A DNA stretch of 64,000 bases from NCBI RefSeq assembly GCF_900129835.1, contig NZ_FQXA01000002.1, positions 727,139 to 791,138 of the forward strand, read 5' to 3'. The position numbers were made by a program, and so were the translations under genes. The stretch's first letter is position 1; each line of letters starts with the position of its first letter. The notes beneath the pieces are model-generated. The model saw only the letters and a program-made list of their open reading frames with translations, searched no databases and had not been told where the DNA came from. Origin of the DNA: Stutzerimonas xanthomarina DSM 18231. Its GTDB lineage: Bacteria > Pseudomonadota > Gammaproteobacteria > Pseudomonadales > Pseudomonadaceae. Of the stretch, positions 47,878-56,784 are shown piece after piece.

Positions 47878-48818
47878 TCAGTTATTATCCGAACCAATGT
47901 CCGGCAGGCGCTCGATGCGTGCGACACGAAAGTGGGCACTGTGGAAGAAATGATCCAGCGGCCAGCGCAGGAAGCGGTACTGCGCATGAAACGTGTTGAA
48001 CATGCCGCGGCCGATGCGCGGATCGAGCAGGCCGCTGATCTTGCGAAACAATCGCGTGGTTGGCGACCAGGCAACATCGTTCAAGTCACCACTGACAATC
48101 ATCGGCTCGTCGGCCTGCTTGACGCTGCGCCCGACGATCAACAACTCGACGTCCCGTTCGGTGGACTCGTCATTTTCCGTCGGGCTTGGCGGTGCCGGAT
48201 GTAGGAAGTGCATGCGCACGCCAAGCTCGTCATTGACCCGTAGCCGGGCGTGCATCGACGGGATGTTGTCCTGCACCAGAAAGCTCAACCGCTGATGCTC
48301 CAACGGCAGACGGGAGAACACGTGCATGCCGTACAGGTTGTCCACGGACAGCGAATGCACCAGGGGTAGTCATCGCTGAGCATCTGCAACTGCTCGTCCC
48401 ACCACTGATCGGTCTCAAGCGTCACCAGTACATCCGGCCGGTATTGCCTGACCAGCGCGATCAGGCGGTCGGCGTGGCGGTTTGGGGTGAGCACATTGGA
48501 CGAGAGGATACGAATCCGCGGGCTGTCGTCATTCGGGTCGGCCCAGTCCACTTCACAGGGCACCAAAGGTGTGTAGGGCCGTATCCACCACCACTGATAG
48601 GCCAGGCAAGCCAGCGTCACCGGTGGTAGCAGCAAATTCCAGCGGTTGGAAAAATCCAGCAACAGCAACTGAAGCAGCAACAGCCCCAACAGCAGCGCGC
48701 CGAGCTGCAACTTGGGGAAATCCCACCCGCGCACCCACCAGCTTGGCTGGCTCCAGTATTGAATGAGTGTGATCGCCACGAACACTACGGTCACCCCAAG
48801 CAGGATGCCTTCGGTCAT
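47878..48818 (-). pseudogene. Frameshifted endonuclease/exonuclease/phosphatase (EEP) family membrane protein
   Basis: The ATG at 48818 has a GGAGG site. The first frame encodes two or three membrane helices, then RIRILSSNVLTPNRHADRL and YRPDVLVTLETDQWW, the start of an EEP domain. The frame breaks near 48360-48370. The next frame continues with SVDNLYGMHVFSRLPL, FLHPAPPSP, VSGDLNDVAWSPTTRLF and the end GLLDPRIGRGMFNTFHAQ, covering the catalytic GDLND and last motifs. Adding one G to CCCTGGTGC restores YPWVHSLSV. A single lost base, real or a sequencing error, breaks an otherwise complete gene. Confidence 0.8.
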
Positions 48819-49075
48819 GGCTGGTCCTCCGCACCTTGCATCGTGTTCATAGCATGTTCGGATCGACCCTCGGGCTGATCGTTCCGCTGCCGGACCAACG
48901 CCTGTCTGCGTCGCCTGAACTCGTCAGGCGACGCAGCCGCTTCGCCTTCGGAGCATCCCGGGCGCGCAGCGCTGCCAGAGATCTCACGCAGAGAAATGCT
49001 TAGGCGGTTATCGGGAAGGAACTGGCTGCCGACTATCACCGAAGCTGCGACAGCCTCATCGGTGCCTTCCAGCAA
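48815..49075 (-). CDS. Doubtful small gene upstream of the EEP pseudogene
   Basis: An 86-residue frame ending with a four-base overlap with the EEP start. It contains GTDEAVAASVIVGSQFLPDN and an Arg-rich middle. A TGA stands a few codons before its first ATG and the sequence continues to look coding up to that stop, so it may be a remnant of a longer gene rather than a gene. I recognise no family. Confidence 0.25.
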   Translation of the reverse strand: MLEGTDEAVAASVIVGSQFLPDNRLSISLREISGSAARPGCSEGEAAASPDEFRRRRQALVRQRNDQPEGRSEHAMNTMQGAEDQP

Positions 49076-49179
49076 ATTTGGCCGAGCCAGCAGAAATCAG
49101 GGTAGTGAACCGCTTCTCGCGGCGCAGCCCTACCCGGCCCCGGTGCAATGAACGGCTTCGCCGAGCCGGCACGAGGTGG

Positions 49180-49824
49180 TCAGCATGCGCGATCGAAAAA
49201 GGTGTCGAGCCCGCAACGCTGCGCCTGAGTGACGGTGTAGGCACGCACGTCCTCAGGCCACTCCACGGCTTTCACCACGCTCAGGCTGCGCAACATCGGA
49301 AACAGCGTGACGTCATCCCAGCGCGGCTGCACGTGGGTCGGCGTCAGGTCGGTGATCTGCGGCAGCCGCCGCAATTGCGCAGTGACCTCGCGCGCCTTGG
49401 CTTCGGTATTTGCCAGCGCCGTTTCGAAGTCGCCGATGGATTCGGTCTTCTTCTCGCGGAAATGTGCATAGGCCGAGGGGCTGGCGAATTCTTCGAGGCC
49501 GATCTGTGTCCAGCGCGGGTAACCGAGGTATTGCAGGTTCGGCACAAAGGGCTCCAGCCAATCGTGCAGCGCGGGCGTATCCGGCTCACGGATCATCGGT
49601 TGGCCGTCGAATCCGTCGAGGTATTTCGCAATCTCCACACTGTCAGCCATGGGCTCCCCATCGTCACATACCAGCACCGGGATCTGATGCTTGCCGATCA
49701 GCTGGCTGATGGTCTGCTCGTCATCGGCTGGCAGAACTACACGCTCGGCTTCGATCCCTTTCAGGTTCAACAGCATGCGCACGCGGGCACTGAATGGGCA
49801 GTGGTCGTAGTAATAGAGCTTCAT
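49180..49824 (-). CDS. grxB: Glutaredoxin 2 with monothiol-like CPFS site
   Basis: A 214-residue GrxB: N-terminal glutaredoxin fold (MKLYYYDHCPFSARVRMLL) and a C-terminal all-helical GST-like domain, as in E. coli Grx2. The active site is Cys9-Pro-Phe-Ser12, where E. coli has CPYC, so only a monothiol mechanism (deglutathionylation) seems possible. GKHQIPVLVCDDG and ADSVEIAKYLD are the glutathione-binding segments. It is divergent from the FAD-Rieske gene, with 256 bases between. Confidence 0.92.
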   Translation of the reverse strand: MKLYYYDHCPFSARVRMLLNLKGIEAERVVLPADDEQTISQLIGKHQIPVLVCDDGEPMADSVEIAKYLDGFDGQPMIREPDTPALHDWLEPFVPNLQYLGYPRWTQIGLEEFASPSAYAHFREKKTESIGDFETALANTEAKAREVTAQLRRLPQITDLTPTHVQPRWDDVTLFPMLRSLSVVKAVEWPEDVRAYTVTQAQRCGLDTFFDRAC

Positions 49825-50080
49825 CGGTCACCTCCGCGACAGGGTTAAAAAAGTGACCGGCAGAGCCGGCATCCGTTTGCTCCGGCCCTCGCCAACCGAC
49901 GAGAGGAGGCCCGACCCGGCATCGCTTGGCGCGTCCTGCCCGGTGGTCAGGAACCAGCCCGAACCGGGTCGCTCTACTGCCTAGTGCCCGACGTTTCGTG
50001 AACCTCCGTCCATGCCGTCGATACGCCGGTGGGATGAAACGTCTACAGACCATGCGACTCAGCCGATGAGGACCCTGCCC
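49825..50080. other. Divergent spacer, grxB and FAD-Rieske gene
   Basis: It holds two promoters for divergent genes. Several GC-rich dyads (for example cggcagagccgg near 49859) were seen but no operator could be named. Confidence 0.35.
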
Positions 50081-51556
50081 ATGCCCGCGCTATCTGCCAT
50101 ACCCGACTGCTGCTGGACTGCCAGCGCGCCCCGTAGCGACTTTCCGCCCGCTACCGGCCACAGCGAATGCGACGCTGTCGTGGTCGGCGCCGGCATCGTC
50201 GGGCTGAGCGCCGCCATGACCCTATGCGAAGCTGGCAAGAAGGTGATGGTGCTCGAAGCGCGTGAGATCGGCCGACAGGTCACCGGCCGCTCGACCGCCA
50301 AGGTCACCACCCAGCACGCCCTCATCTACCGCCACCTGATCGACACCTTCGGCCAGGAGCTGGCGCAGTGCTACGCCGACGTCAACCGCGAAGCGGTGAA
50401 CCGCATTCGCCACTGGGTCGAAGATCTGCAAATCGACTGCGATTACCAGCGCCAGTCCGCCTTCGTCTATGCCTGTTCCGCACAAGCCCGCGAGGCCATC
50501 GAACGAGAAGCCGAGGCGGCGCATTGCCTGGGCTTTGCCGCACGGGTACTCGACCGCGCGCCGCTGCCGTTCGAGACCACGGGTGCGCTCGAGTTTCCTG
50601 ATCAGGCGCAATTCAACCCGGCCAGTTACCTGGTCGGCCTGGCGGCGGCGGTACAGGCGCGCGGGGGGAAAATCCATCAGCAGACCCGCGCGCAGAAGTT
50701 CGAGCGAAACGACCGCTGGCAAGTGAGTTTCGATGGCGGCACGGTCAGCGCCGACCAGGTGATTCTCGCCACGCACATGCCGGTCGAGACGCCCATCGAC
50801 CTGGTCAGCCCGACTCAGCCACGCTGCCATGTCGCAATCGCCTTCCGTCCCAAGGACGAAGCCCACCTCGAGGGCATGTTCATCGCCGCCGAAGATCCGA
50901 CCCACTCGATTCGCATGGGCCGCGACGACCAAGGCCCGCTGCTGCTCGTGCTCGGCCCGCGCTTCAACACCGGGCAGGACGGTGACGTGGCGCAGCGCTT
51001 CGTCGACCTCGAACAGTGGGCGCGCAACAACCTGCCGGTTGGCGAGGCGGTATGGCAATGGTGCAACGAGGACTATGACACCGCCGACCGCATGGCCTAT
51101 GTTGGCGAGGCGGATCCGGAGCAGGCGCCCGGGTTGTTCGTCGCCACCGGCTTCAATGCGTGGGGCATCAGCAACGGCACCGCTGCGGGCCTCGGCATTG
51201 CCCGTCAGATCATCACCGGGCGGCGTCCGTGGAAAACGCTCTACGATCCCCGACGGCCCTCGCCGGACGACTTCAACCAGAGCGGCGAGAGCCAGTCTCA
51301 GGTCGATGAACTGGATGCGATCGGCCCCGGCGAAGGTGGCGTGATTACCCGCGGTGACGAGCAGATCGCGGTCTGGCGGGACGATTCGGGCGTGCTGCAC
51401 GGCGTCTCAGCGGCCTGCACGCACATGGGTTGCAGCGTGACCTGGAACAACGCCGACCGCACCTGGGACTGCCCTTGCCACGGCTCGATCTTCCGGGCTG
51501 ATGGTGAAGTGATTCACGGCCCGGCGATCCAGCCGTTGACGGCAAAGCCGCTCTGA
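50081..51556 (+). CDS. FAD-dependent oxidoreductase fused to a Rieske [2Fe-2S] domain
   Basis: The ATG at 50081 has GAGGA eight bases before it and leaves 491 residues; ATG 50066 is an alternative. Residues about 30-385 are a DAO-type flavoprotein: the dinucleotide fold DAVVVGAGIVGLSAAMTLC, KVTTQHALIY, and GLFVATGFNAWGISNGTAAG. The C-terminal 80 residues are a Rieske domain with CTHMGC and CPCHGS. This fusion is widespread but uncharacterised. The partner and substrate are unknown. A terminator follows. Confidence 0.9.
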   Translation: MPALSAIPDCCWTASAPRSDFPPATGHSECDAVVVGAGIVGLSAAMTLCEAGKKVMVLEAREIGRQVTGRSTAKVTTQHALIYRHLIDTFGQELAQCYADVNREAVNRIRHWVEDLQIDCDYQRQSAFVYACSAQAREAIEREAEAAHCLGFAARVLDRAPLPFETTGALEFPDQAQFNPASYLVGLAAAVQARGGKIHQQTRAQKFERNDRWQVSFDGGTVSADQVILATHMPVETPIDLVSPTQPRCHVAIAFRPKDEAHLEGMFIAAEDPTHSIRMGRDDQGPLLLVLGPRFNTGQDGDVAQRFVDLEQWARNNLPVGEAVWQWCNEDYDTADRMAYVGEADPEQAPGLFVATGFNAWGISNGTAAGLGIARQIITGRRPWKTLYDPRRPSPDDFNQSGESQSQVDELDAIGPGEGGVITRGDEQIAVWRDDSGVLHGVSAACTHMGCSVTWNNADRTWDCPCHGSIFRADGEVIHGPAIQPLTAKPL

Positions 51557-51913
51557 ACGTCGGCGACTCGCCCCTAGACCAGCGACCCGCCATGAGCGGG
51601 TCGCTTGATTTCATGTGCGGTCATTGACCGAGTTCCATCGCTGGTCGATTCGCTCCAGCGCGTCGGACGCTTTGCAGGCGGTGGGTAAGCCAGCCAACGG
51701 TACATATCCCCTGATACATATCAGACGCGCACAACTGTTTATTTTCCGGACATCCTCTGGATACTGCTTTTGAAAGGCGCCGCTCGTTTTACAGGCTTCA
51801 GACTTGGAGCCTCGCAAAAAACTCTGCGAGTGGCCTACGCGCGGAGCAGACTGTAACGCTGCGCCGAAGAGCGACGCCAATCGGCATTTCTACAACAAAG
51901 GGCAGCCATCACC
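51557..51913. other. Spacer before the arsenosugar-type cluster
   Basis: About 357 bases. The terminator of the FAD-Rieske gene is at its left end. The rest is of lower GC (for example catatcccctgatacatatc near 51705) and must include the arsS promoter. No ArsR-type operator was identified with confidence. No convincing gene. Confidence 0.4.
51581..51610 (+). terminator. Terminator of the FAD-Rieske gene
   Basis: agcgacccgc (51581-51590) and gcgggtcgct (51596-51605) form a perfect 10-base stem with a CATGA loop, followed by TGATTT. It lies 24 bases after the stop codon. Confidence 0.8.
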
Positions 51914-52897
51914 ATGCATGCCACGCTCCCCCTTCTGAACGCCCTGGCGTTTCCCCCGATCAGTCGCGGGTCGCTGGAGGCTTTGCAGATCAACCTGACC
52001 TACCGCTGCAATCAGCGCTGTTTGCATTGCCATGTGAACGCCGGACCGACGCGCACGGAGGCGATGACCGATGAAAGCCTGAGCCTGCTGCATCAGGTAA
52101 TCGACGCGCACCCGGTGCACACGCTCGACCTCACCGGCGGCGCGCCGGAGATGCACCCTCGTTTTCGCGAGATCGTCATCCACGCGCGACAAGAGGGGTT
52201 GCGGGTGATCGACCGCTGCAACCTGACCATCCTGAGCGAACCGGGATATGAAGACCTGGCTGAGTTCCTCGCCGACCAGGGCGTTGAGATCACCGCCTCC
52301 CTGCCCTGCTACTCGCGTGAAAACGTCGACAAGCAACGTGGCGATGGCGTATTCGAAGCCAGCATCGCCGGGCTACGAAAACTTAACCGTCTCGGCTACG
52401 GAGCCGAGGGCAGTGATCGCATCCTCAATCTGGTCTACAACCCCCAAGGCCCCAGCCTGCCACCCCCGCAGAACCAGCTCGAGGCCGACTACAAGAGCCA
52501 CCTCGGGCAAGACTTCGACATTCGTTTCAACCACCTGCTGACGATTACCAACCAGCCCATCGCCCGCTTCGGCAGCACCCTGATCAGCAAGGGCCAGTTC
52601 GGTGATTACATGCAGCTGCTGCGCGACAGTTACCGACCGGCGAATCTCGACGCCGTGATGTGCCGCAGCCTGATCAGCGTGGACTGGCAGGGCTACCTGT
52701 ATGACTGCGACTTCAACCAGATGCTCGACCTGCCAATGGCCATGCCCGAGCTGATTGGTCGCGACCGGCCGCATCTGCGCAACCTGCTGCAGACGACGAG
52801 CCTCAACGGCAACGCCATCGTCACGCGTGATCATTGCTACGCCTGCACCGCCGGGCAAGGCTCAAGCTGCAGTGGCAGCCTGAGCGATTCGAGGTAA
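51914..52897 (+). CDS. arsS: Arsenosugar biosynthesis radical SAM protein ArsS
   Basis: A 327-residue radical SAM enzyme with the cluster motif CNQRCLHCH (Cys at about residues 32, 36, 39), SAM-binding LDLTGGAPEMHP, and a C-terminal Cys-rich region (DHCYACTAGQGSSC), the DUF3641 part. ArsS-type enzymes join an adenosyl-derived sugar to methylated arsenic. The next genes (VTT/flavin reductase fusion and two glycosyltransferases) are typical companions. The arsenic methyltransferase ArsM is not present beside it. Confidence 0.9.
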   Translation: MHATLPLLNALAFPPISRGSLEALQINLTYRCNQRCLHCHVNAGPTRTEAMTDESLSLLHQVIDAHPVHTLDLTGGAPEMHPRFREIVIHARQEGLRVIDRCNLTILSEPGYEDLAEFLADQGVEITASLPCYSRENVDKQRGDGVFEASIAGLRKLNRLGYGAEGSDRILNLVYNPQGPSLPPPQNQLEADYKSHLGQDFDIRFNHLLTITNQPIARFGSTLISKGQFGDYMQLLRDSYRPANLDAVMCRSLISVDWQGYLYDCDFNQMLDLPMAMPELIGRDRPHLRNLLQTTSLNGNAIVTRDHCYACTAGQGSSCSGSLSDSR

Positions 52898-52955
52898 AGC
52901 AAACTACCAAGCGGCTGGACCAACCGACCAGGCCTCTATAAACGGAGACGCAAGG

Positions 52956-55115
52956 ATGAACAGCCGCAAAGTAGCCTTGATAGCCTTGGTTCTGGTCCTG
53001 CTGGCAGGCTTCTTCGTATTCGATATCGGTCATTACCTCAATCTGGATGCCCTCAAGGCGCAGCAAGCGGTGCTCGACGGGCAGGTGCAGGCTCATCCCT
53101 GGGTCGCTGGCAGCGTGTTCTTCATTGTCTATGTGTTGGTTACCGCGCTATCCCTGCCGGGCGCGGCGCTGATGACGCTGGTGGGTGGCGCGCTGTTCGG
53201 CCTGCTGGGCGGCACCTTGCTGGCCTCCTTTGCGTCGACACTGGGGGCGACCCTGGCGATGCTGCTCAGCCGCTACCTCCTCCGCGACTGGGTACAAACA
53301 CGCTTCCAACAGCGACTCGCGAAAATCAACCAGGGGATCGAGCGCGAAGGCGCCAGCTATCTGTTTGCCTTACGTCTGGTGCCGGTCTTTCCCTTCTTCC
53401 TGATCAATCTGGCGATGGGCCTTACGCGACTGCCCGTCTGGACGTTCTGGTGGGTCAGTCAGCTGGGGATGCTCCCCGGCACCCTGGTCTATGTAAATGC
53501 CGGACGCGAGCTCGGTCAGCTGGAATCACTAGGCGGAATTCTCTCGCCGGGCTTGATTGGCGCCTTCGTCCTGTTGGGGCTGTTGCCCGTCCTGTCGCGC
53601 AAGGCGCTGGCTTGGTTCAAAGCACGCAAGGTGTACGCCGGTTGGGATAAGCCTCGTCATTTCGACCGCAATCTCGTGGTCATTGGTGCGGGGTCTGGTG
53701 GCCTAGTCAGCGCCTATATCGCCGCAGCCGTAAAAGCCAAGGTCACCCTGATCGAAAAACACAAGATGGGTGGCGATTGCCTGAATACCGGCTGCGTGCC
53801 TTCGAAGGCGCTGATCCGTTCGGCGAGACTGGCCAGCGATCTGAAGAAAGCCGAACAGCTGGGCTTCAAGCCAATCGACGCAGAAGTGGACTTTGCCGCG
53901 GTCATGGCGCGCATTCAGCGCGTGATTACCACGATCGAGCCGCACGATTCAGTCGAGCGGTACACCGGGCTCGGTGTCGAGGTGACCGAGGGCGAGGCGC
54001 GGATCACTTCGCCGTGGACGGTTGAGGTCAACGGCCAGCGAATCACCACCCGCGCTATCGTCATCGCCACCGGCGCGGGGCCAACGGTGCCGAGCATCCC
54101 CGGTATCGAGCAGGTTGCGCCGCTCACCTCGGATACGGTGTGGGCGCTGCGCGAGCAGCCGAAACGGCTGCTGGTGCTCGGCGGCGGGCCAATCGGTTGC
54201 GAGTTGGCCCAGGCTTTTCAGCGTCTCGGCTGCCAGGTCACGCTGGTGCAGCGCAACGAGCGCCTGCTGCCGCGCGAGGACTCCGACGCCAGCGCGGCCG
54301 TACTGGCGGGCTTGCGCGAGGACGGTGTGGATGTGCGTCTGCAGCATAACGCTGAACACTTCAAGGTGATCGAGGGGCAACGGCAGCTCGTCTGTCGCAG
54401 CGTTGATAGCGACGGCGAAGTGGTCATTGAGTTTGATCAGGTGCTGTTGGCACTGGGCCGAACCGCCAATATCAAAGGCTTTGGTGCCGAGGAGTTGCGC
54501 TTGGAGGTGCGGGACAACGGCACCCTCGCCACCGATGATTACCTGGCGACTCGCTTCCCCAACATTTACGCCGTCGGGGACGTGACCGGGCCTTTCCAGT
54601 TCACCCATGTGTCCTCTCACCAAGCCTGGTACGGCGCGGTGAATGGGCTCTTCGGCGGGCTCAAACGCTTTAAAGTCGACTACCGCGTGATTCCCTGGGC
54701 AACCTTCACTGACCCGGAAGTGGCACATGTCGGGCTCAACGAACAGGAGGCGCAAGCCCAGGGTGTTGCCTATGAGGTCACCCGTTTCGACATGGATGAG
54801 CTTGATCGCGCCATTGCCGACGAAGCCGCGCATGGCTATATCAAGGTGCTGACGGTTCCAGGTAAGGACCGCATTCTCGGTGCCACCATCGTAGGCGAGC
54901 ATGCGGGCGACTTGATCACCGAATACGTCGCCGCGATGAAGCACGGGTTGGGTCTGAACAAGATTCTCGGCACCATCCACATCTACCCGACCCTAGCCGA
55001 AGCCAACAAATCTGTCGCCGGCGAATGGAAACGTGCCCATGCACCGACCAGCGTGCTGCGCTGGGTGGCGCGGTTTCATCGCTGGCGACTTGGCGGCAGC
55101 GCGGATTCGCGATAA
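52956..55115 (+). CDS. Fusion of a VTT/TVP38 membrane domain and a mercuric reductase-like flavoprotein
   Basis: A 719-residue protein. Residues 1 to about 225 are a DedA-like VTT/TVP38 domain with four to six helices (SLPGAALMTLVGGALFG, RLVPVFPFFLINLAMGLT). From about 235 it is a class I pyridine nucleotide-disulfide oxidoreductase: FAD fold VVIGAGSGGLVSAYIAA, redox pair GGDCLNTGCVPSK, NAD(P) fold LLVLGGGPIGCELAQAF, FAD motif YAVGDVTGPFQFTHV, and the C-terminal HxxxxE-type HIYPTLAEANK. GGAG 9 bases before the ATG supports the start. It starts 58 bases after arsS and is probably in its operon. It may reduce or move a thiol or arsenic compound at the membrane; substrate unknown. Confidence 0.92.
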   Translation: MNSRKVALIALVLVLLAGFFVFDIGHYLNLDALKAQQAVLDGQVQAHPWVAGSVFFIVYVLVTALSLPGAALMTLVGGALFGLLGGTLLASFASTLGATLAMLLSRYLLRDWVQTRFQQRLAKINQGIEREGASYLFALRLVPVFPFFLINLAMGLTRLPVWTFWWVSQLGMLPGTLVYVNAGRELGQLESLGGILSPGLIGAFVLLGLLPVLSRKALAWFKARKVYAGWDKPRHFDRNLVVIGAGSGGLVSAYIAAAVKAKVTLIEKHKMGGDCLNTGCVPSKALIRSARLASDLKKAEQLGFKPIDAEVDFAAVMARIQRVITTIEPHDSVERYTGLGVEVTEGEARITSPWTVEVNGQRITTRAIVIATGAGPTVPSIPGIEQVAPLTSDTVWALREQPKRLLVLGGGPIGCELAQAFQRLGCQVTLVQRNERLLPREDSDASAAVLAGLREDGVDVRLQHNAEHFKVIEGQRQLVCRSVDSDGEVVIEFDQVLLALGRTANIKGFGAEELRLEVRDNGTLATDDYLATRFPNIYAVGDVTGPFQFTHVSSHQAWYGAVNGLFGGLKRFKVDYRVIPWATFTDPEVAHVGLNEQEAQAQGVAYEVTRFDMDELDRAIADEAAHGYIKVLTVPGKDRILGATIVGEHAGDLITEYVAAMKHGLGLNKILGTIHIYPTLAEANKSVAGEWKRAHAPTSVLRWVARFHRWRLGGSADSR

Positions 55116-55367
55116 CCATGGCACAGCCCACTGCGAGTCAGCGGAAACGGAAACGGAAACGGCACCGTCACTTTGTTGTTCACGTAGGTAAAGCAGCGGA
55201 TGAAACCCAACGGCTAGCCGCTGGACCCTGCATCGAATGCCCGACAGTGCAGATCCAAAGACACCTTCAACGCCTCGCTGCAACGATCGGCAGAGCGGCC
55301 TCTCCAAACCGAATACAACCGCAGCGCCGAGATGTGCCGCATCCGACGTCCCCAACGAGCCAGCTTG
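55116..55367. other. Spacer inside the arsenosugar-type cluster
   Basis: About 250 bases without a convincing gene. It contains a short tandem repeat, three copies of CGGAAA followed by CGG (55142-55162). No terminator was seen, so the genes on both sides may share a transcript. Confidence 0.4.
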
Positions 55368-56048
55368 ATGACTACAAAGCAAACCCTTCCAACCGACGCA
55401 GCGCTGGTCCTCATTTGCAAGCGACCTGCCCTTGGCCACGGCAAACAGCGCCTGGCTGTGCGGATCGGCGTCGAGCGAGCCTTGGATATCGCCGAACATC
55501 TGCTTGATTGCGCACTGGAAGACCTGCGCAGCTGGCACGGGCCGGTCGTCATTGCCCCCGATCAGAGGGATGCGTGTGACTGGGCCGCACAGCTGATGCC
55601 GCAGGCTCTGTGTCTGGCGCAAACTGCCGGCAACCTGGGCGAACGAATCAACAACCTGGACCACAGCTTGCGCGGCCTCGACCACCGGCAGCTTCTGTAC
55701 ATCGGAAGCGACGCTCCGGCGCTCGCACCGGATGACTATCAGCGGGTACACGCTGCGTTGGGGACACACGATACGGTACTCGTGGCTGCGCGAGACGGAG
55801 GGGTGGTGCTGATGGCGTCGAACCTTCCCTGGCCGGATCTAGCTGCCTTGCCGTGGAGCACCCCTGAACTGGGTCACGCACTGGCGAATGCATGCCGTCG
55901 GGTGGGTCATTCGGTTGCGCTCTGCGGGGAATCGTTCGATATCGACGAACAAGCGGACCTGCCTTTTGCAGCCCAAGCGCTCGCCGACGACCCCAGAGCA
56001 ACGAGGCGAAGACTGCTACAAACGCTGAACAATCTTGAGGGACTGTGA
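55368..56048 (+). CDS. TIGR04282-type glycosyltransferase (DUF2064)
   Basis: From MTTKQTLPTDAALVLICKRPA, 226 residues. Marks of the family are KRPxxGxxKQRLA near the start, LGERINNLDHSL, and YIGSDAPALAPDDY. It is a GT-A-like fold often encoded with arsenosugar genes or with TIGR04283. Its stop overlaps the GTG start of the next gene (GTGA), which supports a shared task. Confidence 0.87.
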   Translation: MTTKQTLPTDAALVLICKRPALGHGKQRLAVRIGVERALDIAEHLLDCALEDLRSWHGPVVIAPDQRDACDWAAQLMPQALCLAQTAGNLGERINNLDHSLRGLDHRQLLYIGSDAPALAPDDYQRVHAALGTHDTVLVAARDGGVVLMASNLPWPDLAALPWSTPELGHALANACRRVGHSVALCGESFDIDEQADLPFAAQALADDPRATRRRLLQTLNNLEGL

Positions 56049-56761
56049 CGGTGAGCTCATCAGGGATCAGCGTGATCATCCCGTGCCTGCACGACGAAGA
56101 GCACCTTGATCGGCTGCTTTTGCAATTGCGTCTGGCTGAGTCAGCAACCGGAATACCGCTGCAAATCGTCGTAGTGGATGCGGCTGTCAGTGAGCGATGC
56201 CAAGCGCTGTGCCGGAACCACGATGCGCTGTGGTCATCGGCAACACCATCGAGAGGCGAGCAGTTACGCCAGGGGGCCGCGCTCTCGGCGCATGAGACTC
56301 TCTGGTTTCTGCATGCCGACGCCGATCTGGACCGGCAGGCATTGGTGGCCGTGAGCGAGGCCATAGAGAAAGGCGCTACGGGAGGCTACTTCGCCTTTCG
56401 CTTCAGCGATGCCAAGAGTTGGCAGGGACGCTTGATCGAACGCCTGGTCGCGTGGCGAAACCGGGTCGGCGTGCCCTATGGCGATCAAGGCATCTTCGCT
56501 CGCCGGACAGCCTATTTCGCCGTAGGCCAACACGCGCCCTGGCCGCTTTTCGAGGAAGTGCCCTTGGTCAAAGGGCTGCGCAGGCATGGCTCGTTTCGCC
56601 GCATCGAGCATGGACTCGGGGTAAGCTCGCGCCGCTGGCAGCGGGACGGCTGGTGGCGCCGCGCCTGCCAAAACCGTCTGCTAGCCCTTGGGTTCATGCT
56701 CAAGCTGTCGCCCTTCACGCTGGCGCGGCTGTATGCCAGAAAGACAGTCCCGAAACGGTAA
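56045..56761 (+). CDS. TIGR04283-type glycosyltransferase (arsenosugar-linked)
   Basis: A GTG start at 56045 overlaps the preceding stop and gives 238 residues; GTG at 56051 is possible. The family-2 GT fold is clear: ISVIIPCLHDEEHLDRLL, IVVVDAAVSERC, LWFLHADADLD (DxD), and YGDQGIFARR with FEEVPLVKGLRR. This family commonly sits with ArsS, where it is thought to place a sugar on the arsenical product. Acceptor not known. Confidence 0.88.
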   Translation: MTVSSSGISVIIPCLHDEEHLDRLLLQLRLAESATGIPLQIVVVDAAVSERCQALCRNHDALWSSATPSRGEQLRQGAALSAHETLWFLHADADLDRQALVAVSEAIEKGATGGYFAFRFSDAKSWQGRLIERLVAWRNRVGVPYGDQGIFARRTAYFAVGQHAPWPLFEEVPLVKGLRRHGSFRRIEHGLGVSSRRWQRDGWWRRACQNRLLALGFMLKLSPFTLARLYARKTVPKR

Positions 56762-56784
56762 CTGCCACTGACACGCCAAAGGGA

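Noticed and set aside
48360..48372. Phase-variable homopolymer in the EEP gene
   Set aside because: The tract near the shift is only two or three G, too short for slipped-strand phase variation.
51611..51880. 89-codon leftward frame before arsS
   Set aside because: It covers the likely arsS promoter region, and its sequence has no family or ribosome binding site.
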